NCBI RefSeq assembly: GCF_031834615.1 | Contig: NZ_CP115543.1 | Location: 4,165,001 to 4,229,000 of the forward strand | Direction of reading: 5' to 3' | DNA from: Stenotrophomonas aracearum | Lineage (GTDB): Bacteria; Pseudomonadota; Gammaproteobacteria; Xanthomonadales; Xanthomonadaceae | Length of the DNA stretch: 64,000 bases | In this document: positions 56,661-64,000 of the stretch, one piece after another | How the letters are laid out: each line of letters starts with the position of its first letter | Numbering within the stretch: the first letter of the stretch is position 1 | Made by a program: the position numbers and the translations under genes | Notes under the pieces: generated by a model | Told to the model about the DNA's origin: nothing | What the model saw: the letters and a program-made list of their open reading frames with translations, nothing else | Database searches by the model: none

Positions 56661-59600
56661 TCAGCGTGCCGGGTCGCGGTAGCGGACGGGGTCCGGCCGG
56701 AAAAGGTCTTCGTCGAACTTGAAGCGCAGGCGCAGGAACACGCCCTGCTCGGTGTACTCGTAACCGTTGAGATCGCGGTCGCCGCTGAAACCGGTCCAGT
56801 TGTAACCAGCCGACAACCACAGGTTCTGGCGCAGCAGGCGGCCCACTTCCATGCCGTAGGCGTACTGGTTCGCACCGGTCTGGCCACGGAAGGTGGAGCC
56901 GAGTACGCCCACGTCCCAGTTCTCGGTGATGTCGTACACCACGCGGGCGGAGAACAGCATGGCGCGGAAGCGGCTGTTCACGCGTGCGCCGTCGGCGTAG
57001 GCGAACTGGTCCTGCTGCCACTTGCCGGCCACGCGCCCGGTGATCCACCAGGGCCGCGACGGATGCCAGTCGGCATGGGTCGAGACGATGTGCGCGCGGG
57101 TGCGCACGTCCTGGCTGCTGCCATCCACGGTGCTGCCGTCGGACAGGGTCAGTCCGCTTTCGTCGCGCTCGAGTTTGTACTCGTAGCGCGCCAGCGCGTT
57201 GATCCGGTTGCGGTCGGTGTCGCGGTAGGCCACGCCGAGCTGGAAGCGGTCCTGCAGCACATCGCCGCGCGCGTCGTAGCGCGTGCTCAGCAGGTAGTTG
57301 CGCGCCAGCAGGGTCCAGTCGCGGCTGAGCTTGCGGGCCAGCATGAACTGCAGCAGCGTGGTGTTGAACGCCTCGTTGGTCTCGGTGTCCGGGACGTCCT
57401 CGGAAATGCGGTGCTCGGCCCGGATCGCGCCGCGCCACAGCGGATTGGCCGCATAGTCCAGCGCCAGCGCCAGGCCGGTGCTGTCACCGGTGCTGCCGTC
57501 GATCACCTTCACGTGTTCGGCCGAGCTGGACAGGCGCATGCCTTCGCGGATGTCCCAGTTGTTGCGGATACCCGAGGCCGCCTGCACGTCGCGGCCACTG
57601 ATCGCGTCGCGCAGCCGGTATTCGCTGAAGGTCTGGGTATCGCGCAGGTAACTGCTGTCGATACCGAACACCAGCGCGTCGGCCTCGCGGTCGGTGGTGG
57701 TGATGCCGTAGGCGCTGGTCAGGCCGGTCTGCTTTTCATAGCGGCCGTACAGGCGGCTGCGCTCGAACACCTGGTAGTCCAGGCCGGCGGCCAGGCGCCG
57801 GCGGTCTTCGCCGCTGACGCTGTGTTCGATCTCGGCACCGCTGCTGAGCTTGTCGCTCAGGCGGTAGCCCAGGCCGAAACGGGCGCTGTCCGATTCCAGC
57901 TCGGTGCCCACCGGCAGGTCGCTGGTGATCGGGCTGCCGGTGTTGCTGCCGTTGATCACCATCAGCCCGGTGGCCGGGTCCAGCGCCTGCTGGCCGTAGC
58001 CGAGCGCGCCGCCACCGGCACCGGTGGCGAAGCCGCCGGTGAGGCCGCCGGCGTTGCCGAACGGCACCCCGGACGACCACGGCGAGGTCACGCCGATGGT
58101 CTCGCGGATGCTGCGCACGCCCAGGTCCACGGTGAGCCGTTCGGTGGCACCGATGCGCACACCGGCGCCGCCGGCGTCGCGCTTGCCGCCGTCCGGGTTG
58201 CGGTCCTCGCTGCGCAGGCCTTCCACGTACAGCTCCAGGCGCGGCCCAAGCTGATAGGCCACGCGGGCGTTGTACTCACCACGCCCGCCGTACAGCGGCG
58301 CGGCCGGGTTGTTGAACGCCGGGTCGGTGCGCGCCGCGAACAGGCGCGCGTCCAGCTTGCCGGCCGCATGTGCGAACTCCACCCGCCATGCATCGCCCTC
58401 CACGTCGCCGGTGATGTCCTTCAAGCCCTGCGAGGTGATCTGGTTGATCGAGTTGGTGTTCACTTCGCTCCGGGTGCGCGCGAACTCGGCCACCAGCAGG
58501 GTGTTGTCGCCGAACCGGTAGCTGGCATTGGCGCTGCCCATGCGGAATTCCGCATACGGGTTGCGGTCGTCCACCACGGCCGCGCCCACTTCCATGCGCG
58601 GGGTCAGCTTGACCTGCGCGTCGGCACCGCCCACCCAGAACGTCTCGGTGTCCTGGTCCAGTTCATAGGTGATGCGCAGCGAGACCGGGTTGAGGTCGCT
58701 GTCGAACGCCGGCAGGAACTGGTTGAGCAGGATGCGGCCGGAGAACGGCTCGAAGCTGTAGTCCACCAGCCGCGCCAGCGGCCGCACCGAGACGATGCGG
58801 GTGGGCTGGTTGCGGTCGCGCACGATCACTTCGACCCGCTCGCTGCCTTCCAGCACCGCGTTGTTGCGCAGCGCATACGGGCCGCTGCCCTGGCTGCGGA
58901 ACTCCTCGATCACCTGGCGCAGGGAGTCTTCGATGGCGAACACATTGCTGCGCACGCGCTCGCTTTCAAAATGCCAGCCCAGCCCGGTGGCGGTGCGGTT
59001 GTACGTGCCCAGGCTGCGCTGCGGGATCGGCCCGCTGCCGCCGATGCCGGTGGACGTCGCCAGGCCGTCGCCGGTCTGGAAGTCGCCGTACAGCAGGTAG
59101 CTGCGCTTGTTGTCGATACGCACGTACAGGCGCTCGGCCGAACGCGCGTCGAAGCCGCGCAGCGCGGAGTCGCCGTACACCGGATAGAACTCTTCCGGCT
59201 GGATGTCGCGCAGCAGGCGGCCGCGGGTGTCCTTGTCCGAATCGTAGGCGGCGGTCAGCAGCGCGTCGCCCTTGATCCGGCCCTTCACGAAGAACGCAGT
59301 GCGCGCAGCGGCATTCGCCTTGCCGTTGTTGAACTGACGCTCCCAGCGGCGGATGTCGCGGTCGAACGCGTCGTGGTGTTCCACCGGCGAAACCAGCCCG
59401 CCATTGCCCTTGCGGCGGAAGTTGACCACGCCTTCGATCAGGCCGGTGGCGATCATCTCGCGCATTTCCGGCACGAAGCCGATGCTGCCCTGCGCGGTTT
59501 CGCTGCCGGCGGTCACGCGCAGCAGCACGTCCTGCGGCTCATGCGGGGCCAGCAGGTCGAACTCGGCCACGCCGTCCACCACCTGCAGCTGCACGCCCGG

Positions 59601-60017
59601 GGCCACTTTGTCGGCATCCAGCGCGCCCGGTCCAAGTTCGTCGGTGCGCGAGCCCGGCAGGCGGATCCGGCCGCCGCTGTTTTCAAGGGTGGCGTAGGTG
59701 GTGCCGCTGAGCGGCAGCCCGGCGGCATCGAGCAGCTGCACGCGCACGTGCACCGCGCTCTGGCCGTCGGCCGGCACGCCGTCGCGGTCCAGTTCGACCA
59801 CGATCCGGTCCAGCACGCCGGACGGCGTCGCGCGCAGCGCCACCGGCGCGGCGTCAACGCTGGCCGGGCTACGCGGGTACAGCGTGCTGGCGTCGCCCAG
59901 CACCGGGGTGAACCGGCTCGGCGTGCCCACGCTCTGCGCCATCGCGGGCAGGGTGGCCAGCGCACAGGCGAGCAGGCTCAGGCGGGGCAGCCGGTGCAGT
60001 ACGGGGGCGCGGCTCAT
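56661..60017 (-). CDS. Large outer-membrane beta-barrel protein with Ig-like N-domain
   Basis: An 1118-residue protein with signal peptide (LSLLACALATLPAMAQ). Residues of about 60-190 look like a bacterial Ig/invasin-type fold (DRIVVELDRDGVPADGQSAVHVRVQLLDAAGLPLSG). Residues 200-1118 are alternating amphipathic strands of a very large barrel, with EFYPVYGDSALRGFDARSAERLYVRID and YLLYGDFQTGD. These segments recur in large DUF11-associated outer-membrane proteins. The C-terminus is a strand ending LRFKFDEDLF and DPVRYRDPAR rather than a classic F/W terminus. It overlaps the upstream giant gene by four bases (ATGA). No TonB box or plug domain is evident. Confidence 0.75.
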   Translation of the reverse strand: MSRAPVLHRLPRLSLLACALATLPAMAQSVGTPSRFTPVLGDASTLYPRSPASVDAAPVALRATPSGVLDRIVVELDRDGVPADGQSAVHVRVQLLDAAGLPLSGTTYATLENSGGRIRLPGSRTDELGPGALDADKVAPGVQLQVVDGVAEFDLLAPHEPQDVLLRVTAGSETAQGSIGFVPEMREMIATGLIEGVVNFRRKGNGGLVSPVEHHDAFDRDIRRWERQFNNGKANAAARTAFFVKGRIKGDALLTAAYDSDKDTRGRLLRDIQPEEFYPVYGDSALRGFDARSAERLYVRIDNKRSYLLYGDFQTGDGLATSTGIGGSGPIPQRSLGTYNRTATGLGWHFESERVRSNVFAIEDSLRQVIEEFRSQGSGPYALRNNAVLEGSERVEVIVRDRNQPTRIVSVRPLARLVDYSFEPFSGRILLNQFLPAFDSDLNPVSLRITYELDQDTETFWVGGADAQVKLTPRMEVGAAVVDDRNPYAEFRMGSANASYRFGDNTLLVAEFARTRSEVNTNSINQITSQGLKDITGDVEGDAWRVEFAHAAGKLDARLFAARTDPAFNNPAAPLYGGRGEYNARVAYQLGPRLELYVEGLRSEDRNPDGGKRDAGGAGVRIGATERLTVDLGVRSIRETIGVTSPWSSGVPFGNAGGLTGGFATGAGGGALGYGQQALDPATGLMVINGSNTGSPITSDLPVGTELESDSARFGLGYRLSDKLSSGAEIEHSVSGEDRRRLAAGLDYQVFERSRLYGRYEKQTGLTSAYGITTTDREADALVFGIDSSYLRDTQTFSEYRLRDAISGRDVQAASGIRNNWDIREGMRLSSSAEHVKVIDGSTGDSTGLALALDYAANPLWRGAIRAEHRISEDVPDTETNEAFNTTLLQFMLARKLSRDWTLLARNYLLSTRYDARGDVLQDRFQLGVAYRDTDRNRINALARYEYKLERDESGLTLSDGSTVDGSSQDVRTRAHIVSTHADWHPSRPWWITGRVAGKWQQDQFAYADGARVNSRFRAMLFSARVVYDITENWDVGVLGSTFRGQTGANQYAYGMEVGRLLRQNLWLSAGYNWTGFSGDRDLNGYEYTEQGVFLRLRFKFDEDLFRPDPVRYRDPAR

Positions 60018-63000
60018 GGCTGGCCCTCCGTCGCGGTGCCGGCAGCGGGCGGGTTGGCTCGGGGTTGCACGATCGGTCTCTGGTTGGCCGTGTCGGTCGC
60101 TTGTTGCGGCGCCCGCGCGGGTTTGCTTTCAAAGCGCAGCGGCGCCTGGCCCGGTTCGGTTTCCGGTGCGCGCACCTCGCCCTGGGTGCGGCGGGCCTTG
60201 ACCTGCTCCAGCACCGGGTTGGCACAGCTGCCCTCGATGAAGTCGGCGCGGTGCAGCTCACCGTTCTTCAGGTCCAGGAACAGGCTGTCGGCGTCGCCCA
60301 GGTTGCGGTTGCTGCTGGTGGTCAGGCGCGCGCCCACCGGCAGCGTGCTGGCGTCCACCTTCAGGGTGTGGCTCTGCGGCGGCAGGCCGCAGAAGCTGTA
60401 CTTGCCTTCCGAATCGCTGATCACCCAGGTGCCGTCGGAGAAGTACAGGCGCACGCCCGGAATGCCGAGCTCTTCGCGGTCCTGCAGGTGGTTGTTGTTG
60501 CAGTCCATGAACACCTTGCCGAGCACGCAGGCCTGTTCGGTGAACACGCCACCGGTGACGCGCACGCGGTACTCGGCACGGTTGGAGGCCAGCGAACCGG
60601 GCAGCGGGGCGATCGCAGTGGTGTCGATGCAACCGCCGCTGATCGAACAGCCGAATGCCTGCGCGCGGTTGATGCCATCGCCCTGCTGCGCACCCACGCC
60701 CACGCGGACCCGGTAGGTCAGCACGATCTGGCCGCCGACGTTGATCGGGCCCAGCGCAAAGCCCAGCAGCGGGCCCGGGCGGCCGGCAGGATCGGGTAGC
60801 GCGCGTCCGTCGGCACGCGCGGTGCCGTCGATGTAGGTGAAGCCACGCGGCAGGCGGTCGACCACGTTCAACGCGCCAAGCGCGCTGCCGGCAGTCTGGC
60901 GCACGGTGATGGTGTACTGCACGGTGTCGCCGATCTCCGCGGTCTGGCGGTCGCCGGTCTTGGTGATCGCCAGGCCGGTGGCCACCGCGGTGTCCAGCGG
61001 CAGGTGGTTGTGCACGATCGCCGCCGTGGCCGAACCGGCAAACAGGGTCAGGTAGTACTCGGTCGCCGTGCCCACCGCGCCGGTTGGCGCCTGGGTATTG
61101 GCCTGCACCACATGGTTGGCGCCTGCCCCACCGGCCGGCGACAGCGCGCTGGCCTGCGGCGGGATCATGGTCGACACGAAGGTGTAGCCACCCGGCGGGG
61201 TCACCGTCAGCTGGAACTCGCAGCGGGCCGGCGCGCCCGGACCGAACGCGAACTGGTAGAAGCCTTCGCTGCCCACCGTCATCGCGATGCTGCTGCCTTC
61301 GATGCGGTAGCCGCCACCGGCCGCGTTGAGCACGCCGGTACGCGGGTCGTAGCCGCTGCACAGGCCCACCGGGGCCAGGGTCACGATCGAGCCCGGCACC
61401 GGGTCGCGGGTGGTGGCGTCGTACACCACGCCCGACGGGTCCACCGGCAGGCTCTGCTGCGGCAGGTGCTGGCCGGCGCGCAACACCACCTCCAGCTGGC
61501 TGGTGGCGTTGTCGGTGGTGACGCAGGCACTGACCCCACCGCGCGCGATGGCGGCCTCGGCATCGCAGGGTTCCTGCACGCCAGCGGCGGTTTCGCGGGT
61601 GACCGGGAACGGCCACAGCACGGTCGAACGTGGGTCGCGGAAGCGGATGTTCCACTTCACGCCGGGCACCACGTCACCGAAGCGGTAGCTGCCGTCGGCG
61701 GCGCTGGTGGTGCTCTTCACCACCTGGCCGTTGGCCGGGTCGACCAGCTCGACGGTCCAGGCCGACAGGCGACGGTCGCCGCCGTCGAGCAGCTGGTCGT
61801 CGCTGCCGATGTCGAACCACACCGTGCCGCCGACCGACGCGGCCAGCTGCACGCTGTTGGGCACGCGGCAGGCGTTGTGGATGATGCCGTCCACGCACGC
61901 TGGCAGGTCGCCGACCTCGCCGTCGAACGCGGCACGCTCGGCCGGCGTCGGGGCGCGGAACGGGTTCTCGCCGCCGCCTTCCACCAGCACTGCGTTGTTC
62001 ACCGTGCCGGCCTCGGCCGCTGCGGCGCTGACGCGCACCTGCACCGCAATGGTGTCGGGCGAGATCGCACCGGCCGCCAGCACGCGCTGGCTGCTGCAGC
62101 TGAAGCGGGTGGCGCCGGCGTCGCCGGTGCAGGTCCAGCCGGTACCCACCGGCGTGCCGTCCAGGCTCAGCCCGGTCGGCAGGCGGTCGTGCACCACGTA
62201 CTCGCCGCGGCTCGGCTGCTGCCCGGCGTTGCGCACCTGGATGGTGTAGCCGGCCACGTTGTTGACCGTGAAGCGGGTGCTGGTCGAGGCCTTGCGGACC
62301 ATCAGGTCGGGCGAGTCGCCGATCTCACCGAAGTTGTACTCCAGCGCGTCCACGCCCAGCGGCAGCACGATCTGGCTGATCGCCGAGGGCACGCTGCTGC
62401 GGTCGGTGACCACGCCGACACTGGCACCGCTCACGGTGCCCGCGCTGGTGATGCCGTTGAGCGTCTGCGGCGGCTGGGTCGGCTCGGTCACCGTGTAGGT
62501 GCCCGGACGCAGGCCTTCGAAGCGGTAGCGGCCTTCAGCATCGGTGGTCAGGGTGGCGTTGACCGGCTGACCGAGGTCATCGGTGCCGGTGAGCACTACG
62601 CTGACGCCGGCAATGCCGCCTTCGCCGCTGTCGACCACGCCGTTGTCATTGCTGTCGTTGTAGACGCGGCCGGCAATGCTGGCGGTCGGAATCTCACCGA
62701 AGTTGTTGTTGATCGACTGCTGGTTGACGCCCAGCACCACCGCGCTGATCTGCGAGGGCGCGGTGCCCGGCGCGGTCACGCTGCCACCGGTGCTGCCGGC
62801 CACGGTGCGGCCGTCACGGGTGCCGGTCGGCTGCTCCGGCTCGGTCACCACATAGGTGCCGGGCGGCAGCTCGGCAAAGCTGTAGCTGCCGTCGGCGTCG
62901 GTCACGGTGTCGCGGCTGATCGCATTGCCGGCCAGGTCGGTGCCGGCCAGGGTGACGCGCACATTGGCCAGGCCGGTTTCACCCGGATCGACCACCCCGT

Positions 63001-64000
63001 CGTTGTTGCGGTCGGTCCAGACCTTGCCGCTGATGCCGCTGTTGAGCGGAATCTCACCGAACAGGTTGTCCACCGAGGCGCTGCCCGGGGTGGTCAGGTC
63101 GATGCTGCTGATCCGGCTGGGCACGCTGGTGATCGGCGTGGCGGTGCCACGGCTGACCCCCCCGACGGTGCCGGCGGTGGTGATGCCGTTGCTGGTACCG
63201 GCCGGCTGCTGAGGCTCGGTCACGGTGTAGGTGCCCGGGCGCAGCGTGTCGAAGGCGAAACGGCCATCGGCGTCGGTCTGCACGCTCAGGCTGACGCTGG
63301 CGCCGGTGTCGTCGGTGCCGGTGAGCTCGAGGGTCACGCTTTCGATGCCGGTCTCGGCAGCGCCGTTGCGCGCGCCGTCGTTGTCCACGTCGAAGAACAC
63401 CGTGCCGGCGATCGACACCGGCAGGATTTCGGCGAAGTCCTGCTGTACCGCGTGCTTGCCGGCCGGCAGCACGATCGCGCTGATCGCACTGGGCACGGTG
63501 GCCACGGTCGACGCCACGCCCGCCGCGGCACCGTCGACGGTGCCAGCGTGGGTGATGCCGTTGATGGTTGCCGTGCCGTTGAACAGCGGCTGCGCGGCCT
63601 GCTCGGTCACCGTGTAGGTGCCGGCCAGCAGGTGTTCGAAGCTGTAGCGGCCGTCGGCGTCGGTCAGTGCGGTGGTCACCGCATTGCCCAGCGCATCCAC
63701 GCTGCCGGCGGGAAGCTGCAGCTGCACGCCGGGCAGGCCGGGTTCGCCCGCGTCCTGCACACCGTTGTTGTTGCGGTCCAGGAACACCGTTCCCGACAGC
63801 GAACCGGCCAGTTCGCCGAAGTCGTTGCCGCTGGCGCCAGCCGCCGGCAGGTTGCTGATGGTGATGACGTTGCCCGGCTGTTCGCGGCCTTCGCCCAGCC
63901 CGGTCGGCTGGGTTTCAGTGATGCGGTAGTCCTGCCCCGCCACGGCGCCCGGGTAGGTGTACTGGCCGTCGCTGTTGGTGACCAGGGTCACCGTGGTGTC
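60014..64000 (-). CDS. Giant SdrD-B/DUF11 repeat surface protein, N-terminus outside window
   Basis: At least 1328 residues; the gene continues past 64000 without a start. Four tandem SdrD-B/Cna_B-like domains (repeats listed separately) are followed by a DUF11-like domain (PDLMVRKASTSTRFTVNNVAGYTI), another B-type domain and a second DUF11-like domain (LAITKTGDRQTAEIGDTVQYTI). A last Cys-bearing domain comes next (EQACVLGKVFMDCNNNHLQDREE, YSFCGLPP, EGSCANPVLEQVK). The tail is Pro/Ala/Gln-rich and disordered. DxNNDGVxDxGE loops are typical Ca2+-binding sites. Such proteins are extracellular adhesins; here the barrel and OmpA genes follow. Confidence 0.8.
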   Translation of the reverse strand, partial: DTTVTLVTNSDGQYTYPGAVAGQDYRITETQPTGLGEGREQPGNVITISNLPAAGASGNDFGELAGSLSGTVFLDRNNNGVQDAGEPGLPGVQLQLPAGSVDALGNAVTTALTDADGRYSFEHLLAGTYTVTEQAAQPLFNGTATINGITHAGTVDGAAAGVASTVATVPSAISAIVLPAGKHAVQQDFAEILPVSIAGTVFFDVDNDGARNGAAETGIESVTLELTGTDDTGASVSLSVQTDADGRFAFDTLRPGTYTVTEPQQPAGTSNGITTAGTVGGVSRGTATPITSVPSRISSIDLTTPGSASVDNLFGEIPLNSGISGKVWTDRNNDGVVDPGETGLANVRVTLAGTDLAGNAISRDTVTDADGSYSFAELPPGTYVVTEPEQPTGTRDGRTVAGSTGGSVTAPGTAPSQISAVVLGVNQQSINNNFGEIPTASIAGRVYNDSNDNGVVDSGEGGIAGVSVVLTGTDDLGQPVNATLTTDAEGRYRFEGLRPGTYTVTEPTQPPQTLNGITSAGTVSGASVGVVTDRSSVPSAISQIVLPLGVDALEYNFGEIGDSPDLMVRKASTSTRFTVNNVAGYTIQVRNAGQQPSRGEYVVHDRLPTGLSLDGTPVGTGWTCTGDAGATRFSCSSQRVLAAGAISPDTIAVQVRVSAAAAEAGTVNNAVLVEGGGENPFRAPTPAERAAFDGEVGDLPACVDGIIHNACRVPNSVQLAASVGGTVWFDIGSDDQLLDGGDRRLSAWTVELVDPANGQVVKSTTSAADGSYRFGDVVPGVKWNIRFRDPRSTVLWPFPVTRETAAGVQEPCDAEAAIARGGVSACVTTDNATSQLEVVLRAGQHLPQQSLPVDPSGVVYDATTRDPVPGSIVTLAPVGLCSGYDPRTGVLNAAGGGYRIEGSSIAMTVGSEGFYQFAFGPGAPARCEFQLTVTPPGGYTFVSTMIPPQASALSPAGGAGANHVVQANTQAPTGAVGTATEYYLTLFAGSATAAIVHNHLPLDTAVATGLAITKTGDRQTAEIGDTVQYTITVRQTAGSALGALNVVDRLPRGFTYIDGTARADGRALPDPAGRPGPLLGFALGPINVGGQIVLTYRVRVGVGAQQGDGINRAQAFGCSISGGCIDTTAIAPLPGSLASNRAEYRVRVTGGVFTEQACVLGKVFMDCNNNHLQDREELGIPGVRLYFSDGTWVISDSEGKYSFCGLPPQSHTLKVDASTLPVGARLTTSSNRNLGDADSLFLDLKNGELHRADFIEGSCANPVLEQVKARRTQGEVRAPETEPGQAPLRFESKPARAPQQATDTANQRPIVQPRANPPAAGTATEGQP
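62321..63808 (-). repeat. Four tandem SdrD-B-type domain repeats
   Basis: In-frame repeats of about 120-128 codons: 63425-63808, 63050-63424, 62690-63049 and 62321-62689, with a partial copy at 63809-64000. Each has GxVxxDxNNDGVxDxGExG, TDADGRYxF, LxPGTYxVTEPxQP, NGITxAGTV, SVPSxIS and a closing NxFGEI. The nucleotide copies have clearly diverged, so this is an old array rather than a recent duplication. Confidence 0.88.

Noticed and set aside
60014..64000. Isopeptide-bonded Cna_B domains
   Set aside because: The lysine expected in the first strand is missing in most repeats (GTVFLD, GTVFFD, GRVYND), so I call them SdrD-B-like with Ca2+ loops instead.

Overview
The window is a stretch of a high-GC gammaproteobacterial chromosome that I place in Stenotrophomonas (Lysobacteraceae/Xanthomonadaceae). 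The reasons are the many short GTAG-headed extragenic palindromes of the SMAG type described from S. maltophilia, a XanB2-type chorismatase, an sX13-like small RNA downstream of polA, and consistently xanthomonad-like proteins. It looks like core chromosome: I see no insertion sequence, integrase, phage gene, tRNA or CRISPR array. parAB-rsmG and polA suggest, by inference only, a position not far from the replication origin.

Layout. 1-9.1 kb: end of xanB2, cytochrome bd oxidase (cydAB), an S9 prolyl peptidase overlapped by a Nudix hydrolase, a membrane protein, hemF, a Pro-rich/coiled-coil orphan and a DUF421 membrane protein. 9.1-21.5 kb: an sX13-like sRNA, polA, a DUF2782 lipoprotein, a universal stress protein, an orphan with kinase-like motifs next to a two-helix membrane protein, uvrD, an FAD/NAD protein, cardiolipin synthase and the rpmB-rpmG operon. 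21.5-32.3 kb: a UDP-glycosyltransferase, a four-gene heavy-metal RND efflux operon (small His/Asp-rich protein, then czcCBA), a ChaN/TIKI-like toxin-type protein and a DUF885 hydrolase. 32.4-38.8 kb: envelope-sugar genes (LAB_N protein, GT2, UDP-GlcA epimerase), parB-parA-rsmG, a phosphopantetheinyl transferase, a GlsB-type protein and xthA.

38.9-55.5 kb: an aldehyde dehydrogenase, a transporter/porin pair divergent from acsA, and what looks like an acetate-switch locus. acsA is followed by a CrbR/ErdR-like regulator, and its likely partner CrbS/MxtR (a symporter-like sensor kinase) lies 2.2 kb further on, behind mntP and an orphan. mntP carries a yybP-ykoY manganese riboswitch and, upstream, a dyad resembling an MntR box. 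A second sensor kinase and a TPR protein with a degenerate GGDEF domain complete the region.

55.6-64 kb: three same-strand, translationally coupled genes. They encode a giant surface protein with tandem SdrD-B repeats and DUF11-like domains (truncated by the window edge), an 1118-residue outer-membrane beta-barrel protein with an Ig-like N-terminal domain, and an OmpA-family protein. I consider this the best candidate in the window for an undescribed multi-gene envelope system. The kinase-like orphan (13.4-14.7 kb) and the ChaN/TIKI-like orphan (29.2-30.4 kb) are the best candidates for undescribed effectors.
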